A DNA stretch of 64,000 bases from Clavaria fumosa (taxonomy: Eukaryota > Basidiomycota > Agaricomycetes > Agaricales > Clavariaceae): assembly GCA_951802425.1 (NCBI GenBank), contig OX637797.1:2294001-2358000 (forward strand), given 5' to 3'. Numbering within the stretch: position 1 is the stretch's first letter; every line of letters begins with the position of its first letter. Positions 36,264-47,402 of the stretch are shown piece by piece. The translations under genes were made by a program, and so were the position numbers. The notes under the pieces were generated by a model. The model was given only the letters and a program-made list of their open reading frames with translations. It had not been told where the DNA came from and ran no database searches.

Positions 36264-38288
36264 TTACTTTAGAGAAGGTATGAGTGCAGGCGGGTATTCT
36301 CCAGGTCCGGCGTTAGGCGTCGACACAGCGGGTGGTGTCGATACGGCAGTCGAGTATCCATTGTGCGCGGCGCCATTCGTCTTTTCCTTCTTCGCCTCTG
36401 AGTACAAAGTAGCCTTCTTTTCTCTCTTCTTTTGGATGCCCTTGAGCCACCTCTCGCCCCCCGCATAAAAGAAGGCAAGCCCGCCAAACACAATGTACAG
36501 CCCGTACCAGCCCAAGGTATTCCACGCCTCCATGGTGTCCCGCAGGGTCAACAGCATGAACGGAACGGTCATGAAATTCATGACGATGAGCGTGAGGAAA
36601 CCACCCGAAATATCGTATAGGCGTTTCGCCATGGATGGGGGCTGGCCTGGAGCGGGAAGCAGCAGGGGACGTATACTGGCCCGCGCGAGACGGCCAACCG
36701 GTGTGAAGAAACCACCAAGAAGGAAAGTAAGATAATAACCTGGCGCTATGCCATGCTGAATCAAGTGCTTATCAGCCCGCGTCGTGTAACTGCATTCTGC
36801 AAAATCGACTCACCCACAAAGCGCTAGTCAGAAAAGTCAGCATGCTACTCCGAAAGCCGGGCTTCTTTCCTTTTGGTGTGACTCGCTTGTAGACACACTC
36901 GCGTAACCACACATTGGTTTTCATGTTCCAAGAATCAAGTAGCACCTTGAAATTGGAGGGAAATTCGATCTCTCGCTTCTTCACATTTGCAGCGCCATTC
37001 CAGATCGGCACACCGGAATGCGTGTAGCCAGCGAAACCAAAACCTGTGAGGATACTCGCACCCTGCCATCCTAATCAGGGGCTCGTAGGCGCATGAGGAG
37101 GATCATACACACCTCGGTTAGAGTCCAAATAGCATAATATTTCGTCCGCTCAAAGAAGCCACAAAGTTGGAAATAGACAAACCTGGTGACCTCCAGAGTC
37201 AAATGTGGTTTAGCGGGCTTTGATGATCATAGAATACTCCACCTATAGAGATATGGCTTTTCCTTGAACCATAATTCCAGAGCGACTGTGTAATTGAACT
37301 TGGGCCCAAGAATGACAAAGAGCCCCAAGAACACGAGGCCTGTGATAAGCTTCGAATAAGCCGCGCGTTTGCGGCCTGGGGGGATGCGGTCGCCTTTATC
37401 TGGTGAGGAGAAAACGGTCTCATCCACGAAGCTTCTGTACGAGGCGAAATCCAGATAGGGTCCGACTAGAAATCCGGGGAAGTAGAAGCTGGCGCAAGCG
37501 AGGGACGGCGGTGAACATCTCGCGATCACGACGAGTCGACTGAAAGACATACACGTAACCAAGAAATTCCAGGATGGAAGGCATCTCTGTCACACGTCTC
37601 TCCATTTGCCACTTGTCTAGATCCTATGTGGAGAGGTTAAGAAAAGGCGGCATGCGGCATGGAGGAGCGAAACTGACTTGTAAGGCCCTACGCCCATCCC
37701 ATACGTTCCATGCAAAGGTGGTCAGCTTCATAGTGAGGACCATCTGTGCACCGGTGATATCGACTGTCTCGTAGCTCGTATTGTTCAACGAGCGGATAAA
37801 TTGACTGTGAGAGTGTCGGTGACGTTCGCATCTCATCTAAACCGTCATTGACCTACTTGAGTACGAGGTGTCCCATAACAAGGCTTTGCCTCCTTATTAG
37901 ATGGGACGGAAATGCACCTAATAGCATCGCGACTCACGCAAACACGATCCAAGGCATACTCCGCCCCTTAATGCTCGCTGCCAAGACATACGTGCCCAAT
38001 GAACTAACCAACAGTTCCGCCAGGCCTCTATTCAAGTGCAACACGGGAACGAGATAGAGTAAGGTGACGGCGATGTGGAAGATGTGTTTCGTGCTCGCTT
38101 GGGACGCGGGTATGTAGGTATACAGGCTGGCGAACAGATATGAGGCGAGCAAGCATGTAAGAAGCTTTTTTTGGGAGGGGGCGGTGAGACCAACGTTTTG
38201 AACGCGAATGAGTGAACTAGGCGCACACCTTAATCTGATCTAGGGAAGCCCCCAGCGCTAAGACGAGTGGGACGAAGAACGAGTCCAT
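36264..38288 (-). CDS. ALE1: MBOAT lysophospholipid acyltransferase (ALE1 type)
   Basis: A multi-span ER enzyme that re-acylates lysophospholipids. The N terminus reads MDSFFVPLVLALGASLDQIK. Following exons give LVPVLHLNRGLAELLVSSLG, then the segment ending GAQMVLTMKLTTFAWNVWDG and FYFPGFLVGPYLDFASY, a signature of the ALE1/LPCAT branch. Later come FPSNFKVLLDSWNMKTNVWL, RECVYKRV and LTFLTSALW, which splices (donor GTGAGT, acceptor CAG) to HGIAPGYYLTFLLGG. That junction creates the catalytic ALWHG histidine motif. The last exon adds membrane spans (SGGFLTLIVMNFMTVPFMLL) and a Lys-rich tail with KKREKK. The stop is at 36264-36266. At least six introns are present. Confidence 0.9.
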
Positions 38289-38305
38289 AACGATGCGCGG
38301 CACCA

Positions 38306-38324
38306 GTGAGTGAGTGAGTGAGTG
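38306..38324. repeat. Short (GTGA)n microsatellite
   Basis: A run of about five GTGA units lies just upstream of the ALE1 start codon, inside its presumed promoter/5' UTR. Confidence 0.85.
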
Positions 38325-38538
38325 GGCTGACCTTTATGGCCTAGAAACTGGTTGGGGCCTTAATTTCCAACATCGTACATGCTTTGGGGAATGTGGTGCG
38401 CGGATGGTAATCTCATTTTTTCGAGGGGAACAGGCTTGGTACAGATACCGCTGTATTACAAGAGGGCTGCCTATCAGGTCTATCGAAAGACCTCATACAT
38501 AGGCGAAGATGTAGAGACACGAGCAGAGGAAAATATGA

Positions 38539-39573
38539 CTAAAACTCAGGGCCCGTGTCGGGTCCATGGGACGTGCTAGGCGGGATAAGACTTTCTGGTT
38601 GGGTGCCGGTTTGAGTCGTGAATGGAACTGGCGTGCTAGGCGACGAGCCGGGGTTCATCGCATGATACGTGGCATAAATCGTCCCAGTGATGGAGCGGGC
38701 ATCCATTTTTGGGGAAAAGTTCATAGATGGAAGGCTTGATGGTTGGGGGGAAGATGGGTCGACGGCAGCATTGAGGAACTCGCCTTGTTTGATGGAGGAG
38801 GTCCATACCCAGTGGCCACGGGCATGGCCAATGAGAGCAAAGACAAGGAGTGTGAGAGTATAGCTCATGACTAGTAAGTGCAGGCAGAAGAGACTCAGTT
38901 GATCGCCATCGCTGGGTGGAAGGATGGAGAGGGATACATACGAGTGAACCATATTATAAACGTGAAAGCAGTGAGCGGGGGGAAATCATGACAGGCAACT
39001 TTAAGAATATACCGCCATCAATAGCCAGTCAGATATACGGCTAACTCGGCACGTACTAGGAGAAAAGTTGCAACCAGGGATAAACAATTTCCCGCTAATA
39101 TCTGCAGCGTTCGCTGCAGTTGCAAGCCAGAGCATCCATAGCATAGCTAGTTGATATGAGAAAGGTGGAAACGACCTCATATCGAAGGATTGTGACATAC
39201 ATAACCATATGAGCTCTGTGATGACCCAAGAAGTGACTGCACCCGTTCTATACATATCAATAAGCAGCCTAGTAAGGGAGTGTCAGTGCCGAAGCTTGCA
39301 TGGCGTATGGGATTTCACGTACATGACGGGCAAGGTGAGCAAGGTCAAGCTTGCGGCTGCGATGGCCAACACGGGGAAATAGATGTACAAGTTAAGTACA
39401 CGAATCGCCCTATCTGTGACTTGTGCAGCCAGTGCGAGCACGACGACCGAACAAACGCATGAGCTAGCTGCAGTAGACGGAAGAGATTGTTGGTAAACAT
39501 AGGCAATACGCGTGCAGGGCTGGAACGCACTCAGAGCAACTTTGCGAAAAACCTGAAACGTGCGAGCATGCAT
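38539..39573 (-). CDS. MARVEL-like tetraspan membrane protein
   Basis: A small four-helix membrane protein; the architecture and the phrases fit fungal MARVEL-domain proteins. Reading the exons in order: MHARTFQVFRKVAL, spliced to a helix with VVVLALAAQVTDRAIRVLN; IYFPVLAIAAASLTLLTLPV; TGAVTSWVITELIWL spliced to SMLWMLWLATAANAADI; then FTFIIWFTLMSYTLTLLVFA, LIGHARGHWVWTSSI and KQGEF. The tract ending in WLATAANAAD is the typical MARVEL helix. The remaining ~85 residues are a cytosolic Ser/Pro-rich tail (MNPGSSPSTPVPFTTQTG). The start at 39573 is the first ATG in frame. About five introns are present. Fungal relatives act in membrane domains and junctions, but a precise role cannot be assigned. 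Confidence 0.72.
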
Positions 39574-40176
39574 GAAGTACAGTCCGTGTTCGCGGATGGC
39601 TTCAGTGAGAGTGATGTAAGTGGAAGACGAAGACAAAGATGAGGGACCTGAGGCGATAGCTCATGGGACCGTCTTTGCCTACAAGAGCTTGCCTATCTGG
39701 GTTAGGTTAGTCCGTAAACATCGGCGCCACCCGTTCGCTGTGGCCAGCAAGGTACTTTGCCATTCTTTGCCTGGTGTCTTGGTATGTCGGCGTATGCAGG
39801 GGTCTTGCTCCAGGTGATGCTTGGACGTGGTATACAGATGTTGGAAGCTATGCGCTGCATGACCCAGCCCTCCGATGACCCAGAGGAGGGCTGTGTTCAA
39901 CATCCATCGTTTGCTGGGCCCAACTGGTCCAACTTGATAATTCAATAACGTTCAATTTCTAAGATTTTTGTCATGGTAACCGGGAATTCTAGTCGTATGT
40001 TAGGTGTCAGGTCTGACTGATAGGACGGGACTACTGTATTGCGGCAAAATTGTATCAAGGAGAACCGGTCATAGTTGAAATGCAATAGTGAAGGTAAATC
40101 TACTGGGCTGGGTGAAAATGCGAATCGCGACACCTAGTGCCTCAATCAAGGAGAGTGTAGAGACGTGATGAGAAAA
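39574..40176. other. Spacer between two membrane-protein genes
   Basis: A 603-bp stretch holding the 3' end of the upstream minus-strand gene and the promoter of the MARVEL gene. An open minus-strand frame (39679-39945) is present but I could not link it by splice sites to either neighbour, and it shows no domain. Confidence 0.4.
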
Positions 40177-40719
40177 TCACGCCTTCTTATCCACGACTGT
40201 TCCCATGAAGGACTTCAGGTGAAACCATCCGGGGAAAGGCAGGCCCGATCTGCCTTGACTAGCAGAGAAATCGAGATGCGGACGCCACATCGTGAGTTGA
40301 TGAGCTACGACGTGGCAGAGAAGCACGAAGGTCAGAATGAGAAGGATGATGATGATCCGGCAGTTTTTGTGCATGTGAGTGACATAGTAGAATCCTAGGC
40401 GTTCCTTGAACGACGGTTCCTTCGTGGGAGGGAGGAATGCGATAGAAAAATCGTGCGATGACGACGGAGATGACGGAGTGACAATGACTGCTGGAAGGGG
40501 TGACTTTTCCGTTATCATGGGAAGGGTATCGATAGACAGGTCTAAGGTCCATCAATTGTGACAATCACGGAGATCAGGAAATACCGTTTACTGACTAAGA
40601 GGGGGTGGGATGAGAATGTAATCCAATCGTTGGGGCAGACGATGAACGCGAGAAGCTGTGGAATTGGCATAAAGTCAGAATGATAGTCCCAGCATATATG
40701 CACATCACTTACGACGCAT
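40177..40719 (-). CDS. Small single-pass membrane protein, unknown
   Basis: Three exons read in frame. ATG CGT C at 40719 is followed by a GTAAGT donor; the next exon gives RVHRLPQRLDYILIPPP and splices by a GTCAGT donor to LSIDTLPMITEKSPLPAV. The last exon encodes a Ser/Pro-rich segment, KERLGFYYVTHMHKNC, one strong membrane helix (RIIIILLILTFVLLCHVVAH), then about 40 residues with FPGWFHLKSFMGTVVDKKA. Total is roughly 150 residues. No signal peptide is seen, so the helix probably acts as an anchor with the long N terminus inside. I do not recognise the family. It lies next to the MARVEL gene on the same strand. Confidence 0.5.
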
Positions 40720-41050
40720 AATTGAGAAATAAAGATTTGATCGAAAGCAAACAGATGTCTGCGAGAGTGGTAAAAGTTGTATGGTGTGCTGTGTTAGCCT
40801 GATGAGCCGAAGATTGAAGAGAAGGGGGCTTCAGGAGGGGAATGATTAGGAAAGGGAGTGCTTTATTTTCAAAAGAGTGTTGGTTGGTGAGAGTAGAGAG
40901 GAAAGGGTCGTTCGGCGTCAGTCAATTGTCGTCGTCGTCGTTGTCGCGCGCTCGAAATGGACCCGATCACCATACGGGTGCTGTCTGCTGACTCAGACTA
41001 CTATCCCAGTTTAGCAACTCTCGTGATGTGACGATAACAACGCGTTTTGC
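40720..41050. promoter_or_regulatory. Divergent promoter, small membrane protein / WDR89-like
   Basis: A 331-bp divergent interval. It contains a GTCGTC-type triplet run at about 40928-40942 and a CTCTC/GAGAG-rich stretch around 40885-40905. Either could serve the head-to-head genes. Confidence 0.45.
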
Positions 41051-42574
41051 ATGTCGCGTCCAAAAGTCTCTCTGGTCGAATCATCCACCATCGAGGTATT
41101 CAACAAGCCGTTGGACACCCTAAAAGCAACGTTAACAACTGGCCCACGGCCATATGTTCTCCATCTGGCCACCTTATCCGACGCCTATGTCGCAGCTTTA
41201 TCCAGTCATATATCAGAGATCCATTTGTTCGACAAGCGCACGCTAGTGCGGAAACGCCGTTTCAGCGGACATCCCCCAGGCCCTACTACAGATTTACGCG
41301 TAGCAGAGCAGCTCGCCGGCGTCGCGCCAGGGCGCCTCATCTCCTGTGGGGGGGATGGTTACGTCAGGTCCTGGGATGAACGCATGCAAGGCGTCCCGCT
41401 CGCTCGTGAGTGCATGCGGTGGCATCAGCCAATGTTTCCTCCCTCTCGTGTCTGTTTTAAATAGGCGGCATCTGAGCCAAAACTTTCACCCTCCGACAGT
41501 TGTAGCTCCAGACCAACGACCTTTGCTTGCCTGTGATATTTCCCCTGATGGTAGTACCGTTGCCGCTGGTACCGAGCTCTACGGAAATGAAGCGAATATC
41601 TACTATTGGTGCGCCACATGTGTCTTTCCATAAACGCGTCTGAAAAGTCTCGCGAAACATCAACGAGTAGGGATGTTCGGAAAGCGGCAGCACCCATCAG
41701 AATCCACACCTCCACCCATTCGGACGATATTACCTGCCTCAAATACGGCAACACAGCGTCCGGCCCCCGTTTGCTCTCATCTGCTATCGATGGCCTCGTC
41801 AGCATCTCAGATCCGGAGGAGGACGATGAACAGGAGGCCGTGTCATTCGTTGGCCATTGGTTCGGCACCGTGGACAAAGTTGGGTGGTTTGATGGGCCCG
41901 AAAGCATCTCGCCGCGGCGCGATCTGGCTTCCACCGCCTCAACGCCTGGAGCTGCGCAAGCACCATCTGTGTGGGTTCACGGTGATGGGCAGACATTAGG
42001 TTTCTGGACCGACGAGGTTGGTTTCAACTCTCCTCCTCTGCATCGAGCAATGGATCAATTTAGCTGGACAAATACGCAGCTTGATCGGTTGTATGATGTA
42101 GACACGAGAGAACTACAGGTGTGTACCCCAAAACAGGTCACGGAGGACATCATCCAGGCGCAAAGCGCCCTGCAACCGGGTACTTCGGGCTTTTTCATGT
42201 CATCCAATGAGTGAATTCTCTTTCACTTGGGCGACCTCACCGAGAGCATGAATACACATTTTTATTATTATGGGTTTTTCATAGGAACGACCTCACCCTT
42301 GCGTCGAGCACAAACCTGTGGGACCCATCTGCCGATTGGAACTTGGAGGGCGTGTGGAGGTCAGGCCATAAAGGCACCATACGATGTATGGCGTGGGATG
42401 CTCAGGCAAGCTTCATACCCAATTTCATCCTTGTCTCACAACCGTCTCCTAATGATGAAACTGTAGAACCATCGCTTGATTACTGGGGGCGAAGATTCGA
42501 GGATTAACGTATGGCCCTGGCTAGGTTCTTCTGCGGTGCGATCTGAGGACGACTTGGAAGCCGACGAACATTGA
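41051..42574 (+). CDS. WD-repeat protein, WDR89-like
   Basis: A beta-propeller protein. It starts MSRPKVSLVESSTIEVFNK. Blade-like segments are DAYVAALSSHISEIHLFDK, GRLISCGGDGYVRSWDER, RPLLACDISPDGSTVAAGTE with ANIYYW, SDDITCLKYGN with RLLSSAIDGLVSISD, and TIRCMAWDAQ. The final exon reads VTGGEDSRINVWPWLGSS, ending SEDDLEADEH. The spacing and the SDDITCL/IDGLVSISD block match WDR89-type proteins, which have no settled biochemical role. First donor GTGAGT at 41406; at least six introns are present. The gene converges with MSS1 (stop codons about 160 bp apart). Confidence 0.75.
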
Positions 42575-42736
42575 GCTTATCGGAGGATCGAGCGGCAGGA
42601 GTGTCCGCCAACGGAGAACGCGGGTGTCTTCTACTTCTCGTGATCTATGATCATCATCACCAAATCTTAACGTCTGCGATCTGGCTACCACATAACTGCT
42701 CTAGGAGTCGGCTCCTTGCGACGAATGGAAAAGCGC

Positions 42737-44694
42737 TCATTTTCCTATGCAAAAATTTTTAAACAAAGAGTCGAGAATGTCTTCGGCTCCGATGACCCCG
42801 GTCACCTGGCCAATAGCATTGGCTGCATATCGCAACGACTCGGCGCCCAGAACAATGTCATCGACCTCTGGTGCAACGCAGGATTTTCACTCTTCCTTGT
42901 CTCGTTCGTAGGTATAGGCTCAGATCACTTACGAGTAGCGAGAAACTCCGCCAGAAAGTTCGAAGCCTGCTCGAGGTGCACGCGCTGTCGTGCATGAGTG
43001 ATGAAAGGCGCGGGACCAGAGAGGGTGCCGCTCGCTGAGACATCGTATCTGCCCGAATACCGAAAGCAATTGTTCAGAGAGGGCCCGCATCCAATCGATG
43101 CGGCCTACCGTTCTCGCAGTGCGCTTGCAAACCCCGCGAGAAAGTCAGCTGTGCCTTCATTTGTTTTCAGGCTGATTGTCCAAGCGGTGTGGTCATGGTA
43201 GTCAACAAGCTCTGAGCCCGTGAGGCCTTTCTCTGCGAGGTCGAACTTGTTGAGGAGGAAGAAAGTCGTGGGTGTGATGAGAGGCTTGACGGAGGGAGGT
43301 ATTCGAATCTCGGACCCGCGAGATGTCTTGAACAACACTTCCGGGAGAGAAAGAACGCACAATGATACGTTAGCTGCTTGAACACTTGGGGCGCATCAGG
43401 AGACCACATCGCGAGAAATTAAGAGTGAAAGGACGTTTACGCAGAAGTTGCGCGCTCTACTCCGATGCGCTCCACAACATCATCGGTCATCCTGAGGCCG
43501 GCTGTGTCAGCTACGATGACCGGCAGGCCACCAATGTCCAATGACAATTCGAGGATGTCCCTTGTCGTTCCCGGTACGGGGGTGACTATGGCGGCTTCTC
43601 TCTGAACTATATACGAAATAACGTTGGCGCGAATCAGGCTGAGAAGAAGTTCGGGAGGCGGACCCAAGAAATTGAGCAGACTGCTTTTGCCCGCATTTGG
43701 AGGACCGAAAATGGCGAGGCGAATACCAGAGCGCACAATTTCGCCGTGTCGACTGTTGGCGAGATATTGCTCAATGGTTGCGCGGAGGAGCATGGCCATC
43801 TCTCTGGCTGTCATCCCTGAGTCAAGAAACATTCATGTCTAGGAGGGTGTCTGACCCATGTCGAATGCCCCTTCTTCAATCTCTTCTCCTTCACCGAAAT
43901 CGATGAGTGCTTCGACGAGTGCCAGGCATTGTATGATTTTCGACCTCAGCTCTTCGAATCGAGTCTTAGACGCGCCCTTTAGATGAGATTAAAGACCATC
44001 AATGCTGATTCTGCGGTCACTCACCTGAGCAGCCTTCAAAGCGACCCGCCGCTGAGTGTCGGTCTCAGCATCAATTAAGTCCTTCAAACCTTCGACCTGC
44101 GTCAGGTCCAGGCGACCGGAGTCGAACGCGCGTCGCGTGAATTCTCCTGGCTCTGCAGGCCGGCACCCAGGCAAGCGGGACAGTGACGCCAGGAGAGATG
44201 TAACGACTGCCCGCCCAGAGTGAACATGGAGCTCGAGGACGTCCTCGGACGTGAACGACCTCGGACCTATTGAGGACGATTTCCACTCTTCGGCGAGGGG
44301 TGGTTTTGCATCGCGAAGAGGTACGCGTACCTTTAAAGTAGACGGCAAGACCGTCGTCGAGAATCTCGTCGCTATCCGGAAGCACAACGCGACAACGGTA
44401 CATCTTGTGCGATTGTGGAAGGAAATCCCGCGCGGTACTGCGGCTACTTGCGGACGCTCGTACCATACGTGTCCATACACTTAGAACGTCGGGGCCGGAC
44501 ACCCTTACCACGCCTATACCTGCCTTTCCTGGCGGTGTGGAGAGAGCGTAGATTGTTTTGAGCTGCGACGTCGACAGTGCCAAGTCATCCGACAACGACG
44601 CGATCGAGCGGCGCGTCTGCGATGCACGTTTAGCACCAGGCCTGAAGGCGCAGCGAGCGCTCAGTGGACGAAACGCCGTCCAGGAGTACCGCAT
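42737..44694 (-). CDS. MSS1: Mitochondrial tRNA-modification GTPase (MnmE/GTPBP3)
   Basis: With Mto1 this GTPase builds the cmnm5 modification at U34 of mitochondrial tRNAs. The N terminus ([20 protein letters not shown]) is Arg-rich, a likely mitochondrial presequence. The folate-binding domain shows [21 protein letters not shown], read in two parts, then [10 protein letters not shown] and [18 protein letters not shown]. The G domain has [12 protein letters not shown] (G1), TPVPGTTRD (G2), VADTAGLR (G3) and LLNKFD (G4). The protein ends in LFKNFCIGK; a C-terminal CIGK is the invariant MnmE motif with the reactive Cys. Length and order are standard and no core motif is missing. The start at 44694 was chosen over an upstream frame lacking presequence character. 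About eight introns are present. Confidence 0.93.
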
Positions 44695-44949
44695 GATTCT
44701 CTCTCCGAGTTTGAGATTTTCCCAGTCTCTGAGTTCGTTGTTTTCTGAGTTCGCTCCAAGCGCAAGTGACCAGTACCGCAAGGAACCTTAACCGTGACTG
44801 TCACCAGACCTAGGACCAACACGTGGCCATTATCCGTCCGTTTCGTCTGTGCTCATCCTTTGCTAGACAATTTCATCGGGGCGCCGTCAGCTCTCCGCTT
44901 TTCCACCCCAATTTCTTGTTTTCGTTCTAGCACCTAATCGACATTCATC
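44695..44949. promoter_or_regulatory. Divergent promoter, MSS1 / CNB1
   Basis: 255 bp separate the two start codons. The CNB1 side is pyrimidine-rich (about 44900-44930). No TATA box is clear. Confidence 0.5.
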
Positions 44950-45898
44950 ATGGGACAAACACGTACGTCTAGTCGGGGCTACCATTACGCCCGGAGTCGA
45001 ACTCTGACTCCGTCCAGCTTCTCAATTCATGGAGGACATGCAAAAGCGGTCTAACTGTACGTTTTATACTTGACTCCCGCTCGTTCCTGAGTCAATGACC
45101 TGCCCCGTGAACCACAGTCACTGCCTCTGAGCTCGAACGGCTCAAGAAGAGGTTCATGAAACTTGACAGGTGCGGGTCGAATGACCGCCTGCTCTCAGCC
45201 CTGCTGACACTTTCTGCATTCAACAGCGACGGGTCAGGCTCCATAGATCGCGAGGAGTTTTTGCAAATACCGCAAATAGCGACGAACCCGCTCGCTAGCC
45301 GCATGATTGCCATCTTTGACGAAGAGTTGCGTTCACTCAAACCGTTTTCCTAGTTTGGTTGTACGCATCTGACGAGATTCGACGTTTCCATCTCACAGCG
45401 GCGGAGGGACGGTAGATTTTCAAGAATTCGTTGGAGGGTTGAGCGCATTCAGTAGTCGTGGAGGGCGAGAAGAGAAGTTGCGATGTATGTATTCCCGATC
45501 ACCGTTCTGAGCCTTTAGTGCCCACGCGATATGCACCATCAGTCGCTTTTAAGGTATATGACGTGGATCGGGACGGCTACATATCGAACGGAGAGTTATA
45601 CCTGGTGCTGAAGATGATGGTAGGGAATAACTTGAAGGTGCGCAAACATTTGTTTTTCCCCTTGGGCTTGCGATACCCGCTCAAAAGTCTTTTCTGGAAT
45701 TAGGATCATCAATTGCAGCAGATCGTGGACAAGACAATAATGGAAGCTGATAAAGACGGTGATGGGAAGCTGAGCTTTGAGGAATTCGCTCAGATGGTCT
45801 CCAATACGGTCAGCGAGACGGAACGAAGTATTACCTGCCGCTGACGAGATTTTACACAGGATATCGTGAGACAGATGACGCTGGAGGACCTCTTCTGA
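44950..45898 (+). CDS. CNB1: Calcineurin regulatory subunit B
   Basis: The Ca2+-binding subunit of the phosphatase calcineurin, which controls Ca2+ stress signalling, growth at high temperature and virulence-type traits in fungi. Exon 1 is only 13 bp (MGQT plus one base). Gly2 is the myristoylation site. Splicing gives [12 protein letters not shown], then [18 protein letters not shown]-hand loops read are [41 protein letters not shown] and [13 protein letters not shown]; the first three positions of each loop carry the usual acidic ligands apart from the expected weaker second hand. It ends [12 protein letters not shown]. Six or more short introns are present. Coverage is complete and conserved. 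Confidence 0.93.
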
Positions 45899-46427
45899 AA
45901 ACGCTTGTTTGTTTTCTGATTGACTATCCCTGGTCGCATTCAAACTCAATTAACCCCACCTTCCATCTCCAACCATCATTCTGTACCATTCTTTTCTTTG
46001 AGTGTTTTCCATGACTAATTGTGACAAGAAATGATGTAAACCAGCTGTGAAGCTAGCGTCTGATACACGATACAGCTTTGTGCCGTTTTTCTTTGTGTAG
46101 TTGTACTAGATATCAGTAACAGCGCCTAAGAATGCCTGAGTCATCGTGCTCAGCCAGTGATTGCGAGAGTCTCCATGCAGGCCGAAGAGCAAGAACGCAG
46201 ATACATTTGCTATGCTCTACAGATACTATATGGACGTATAGGAATAGAAGACTAATTTCATATCGGTACTATAGGATGATGTAGGCAGTAAAAAATGCCT
46301 TGAGGGCCACAACTGGCTACAGAAGCTGAGACGAAGCACATGTATATGATTCTTCGATCCGTTTCATCGACCACGGCCACAAGATGGAGAGGAGATGAGG
46401 GGGGTCGCAGAGGAAGCGTTTTGGCGC
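45899..46427. other. Convergent 3' flanks
   Basis: A 529-bp spacer between CNB1 and an opposite-strand gene. It holds the two 3' ends and AT-rich sequence around 46100-46260. No gene recognised. Confidence 0.45.
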
Positions 46428-47170
46428 TCAATAGTTTGAAGCGGCGGGGGAGGTCGTGGTAAGATGAAGAGACGGGCGGTCGTACCGATGGGTCGGTGGG
46501 GGGAAGACGTTCTGGTGATGCTGATGGTGTATGAGGAACGGAGAATGCGTTGCGGGACGCCCCAACTGTGCAAACGGAGACGGCGGTGGTACAACACCTT
46601 CCTGCGGCTGGGGCTGGACCATAGCGTAGAAAGGATCGGTGGACGTGAACACAGACGAGACAAGATCTGCGCTAGTAGAGCCCGTGAGGGACGCGTGGTG
46701 TGCCGAAACATTCTGGGGCGGAGGGTGGCTGGGTGTTTCATTTTTGCGGATGGGATAGAGGGCGGGGGAGTGAGAAGGGGATGTAGTGGGGTCGGTGTAG
46801 TCGTACTGGGACAGAGCATCATGAAATTCTAGCATGGATTCCTCCATTTCCTCTATGCTATCGCTTCCGAGAGAAGCCGTACTGGGGCGTCTCTTGTGCA
46901 TTGCAAACCCTGAAGCGAAGCCCGCGATAGGGGTGCAGATGGTCGGGGTATTGCATGGTTGATAGTACGCTGAGTCGGCGGTGGGTCTGCGACGGTACGT
47001 GAGTGACAGCGAGAGCTGCGCCTTTTCGAGAAAGGGACAAGGTTAGAACTCCACAACAGGTTGTCTCCACAGCAACTGCGTACCCGCATTGCAGCAAGGT
47101 CTTGTGCCTCTTGTCCGACATGGTTTGCTGCGAAGGAAGCAACGAGGTCGTCGACAATGTCAACAGGCAT
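46428..47170 (-). CDS. Hypothetical disordered protein with a short N-terminal helix
   Basis: Two exons: the first encodes MPVDIVDDLVASFAANHVGQ then EAQDLAAMR, followed by a GTACGC donor; the acceptor AAG continues AQLSLSLTYRRRPTADSAYY. The rest, about 200 residues, is Ser/Pro/His-rich and probably disordered. It has a conserved-looking patch GFASGFAMHKRRPSTASLGS followed by DSIEEMEESMLEFHDAL. The C-terminal part contains FLIHHQHHQNVFPPPTHRYD. No domain was recognised and the function is unknown. The RRPSTASLGS core resembles a basophilic kinase site, which is inference only. Confidence 0.6.
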
Positions 47171-47402
47171 TGTGGGTAGAATGAATTGAGATGGGGGCTG
47201 TAAACAAGCCACGTCGAGACGCCCAGTTTCGCTTGATCTTGAGACTTGACGGCCATTCCTTAAACACGTGGGGTCGGGCCGAAGTGAGAAAGGGACGGTC
47301 ATTTACAGTGCTGTGTTCGTGTTTTTTTTTGGTTTTGGTTGCTTTTTGCGGGGAAATTCGAAAACACTGCCAAGCAAAGTTTCAGGCACGTTTCTTATAT
47401 AA

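Noticed and set aside
46464..46832. A plus-strand open frame rich in Arg and Gly.
   Set aside because: It is antisense to the Ser/Pro-rich exon of the gene at 46428-47170, whose frame continues across a good splice site.
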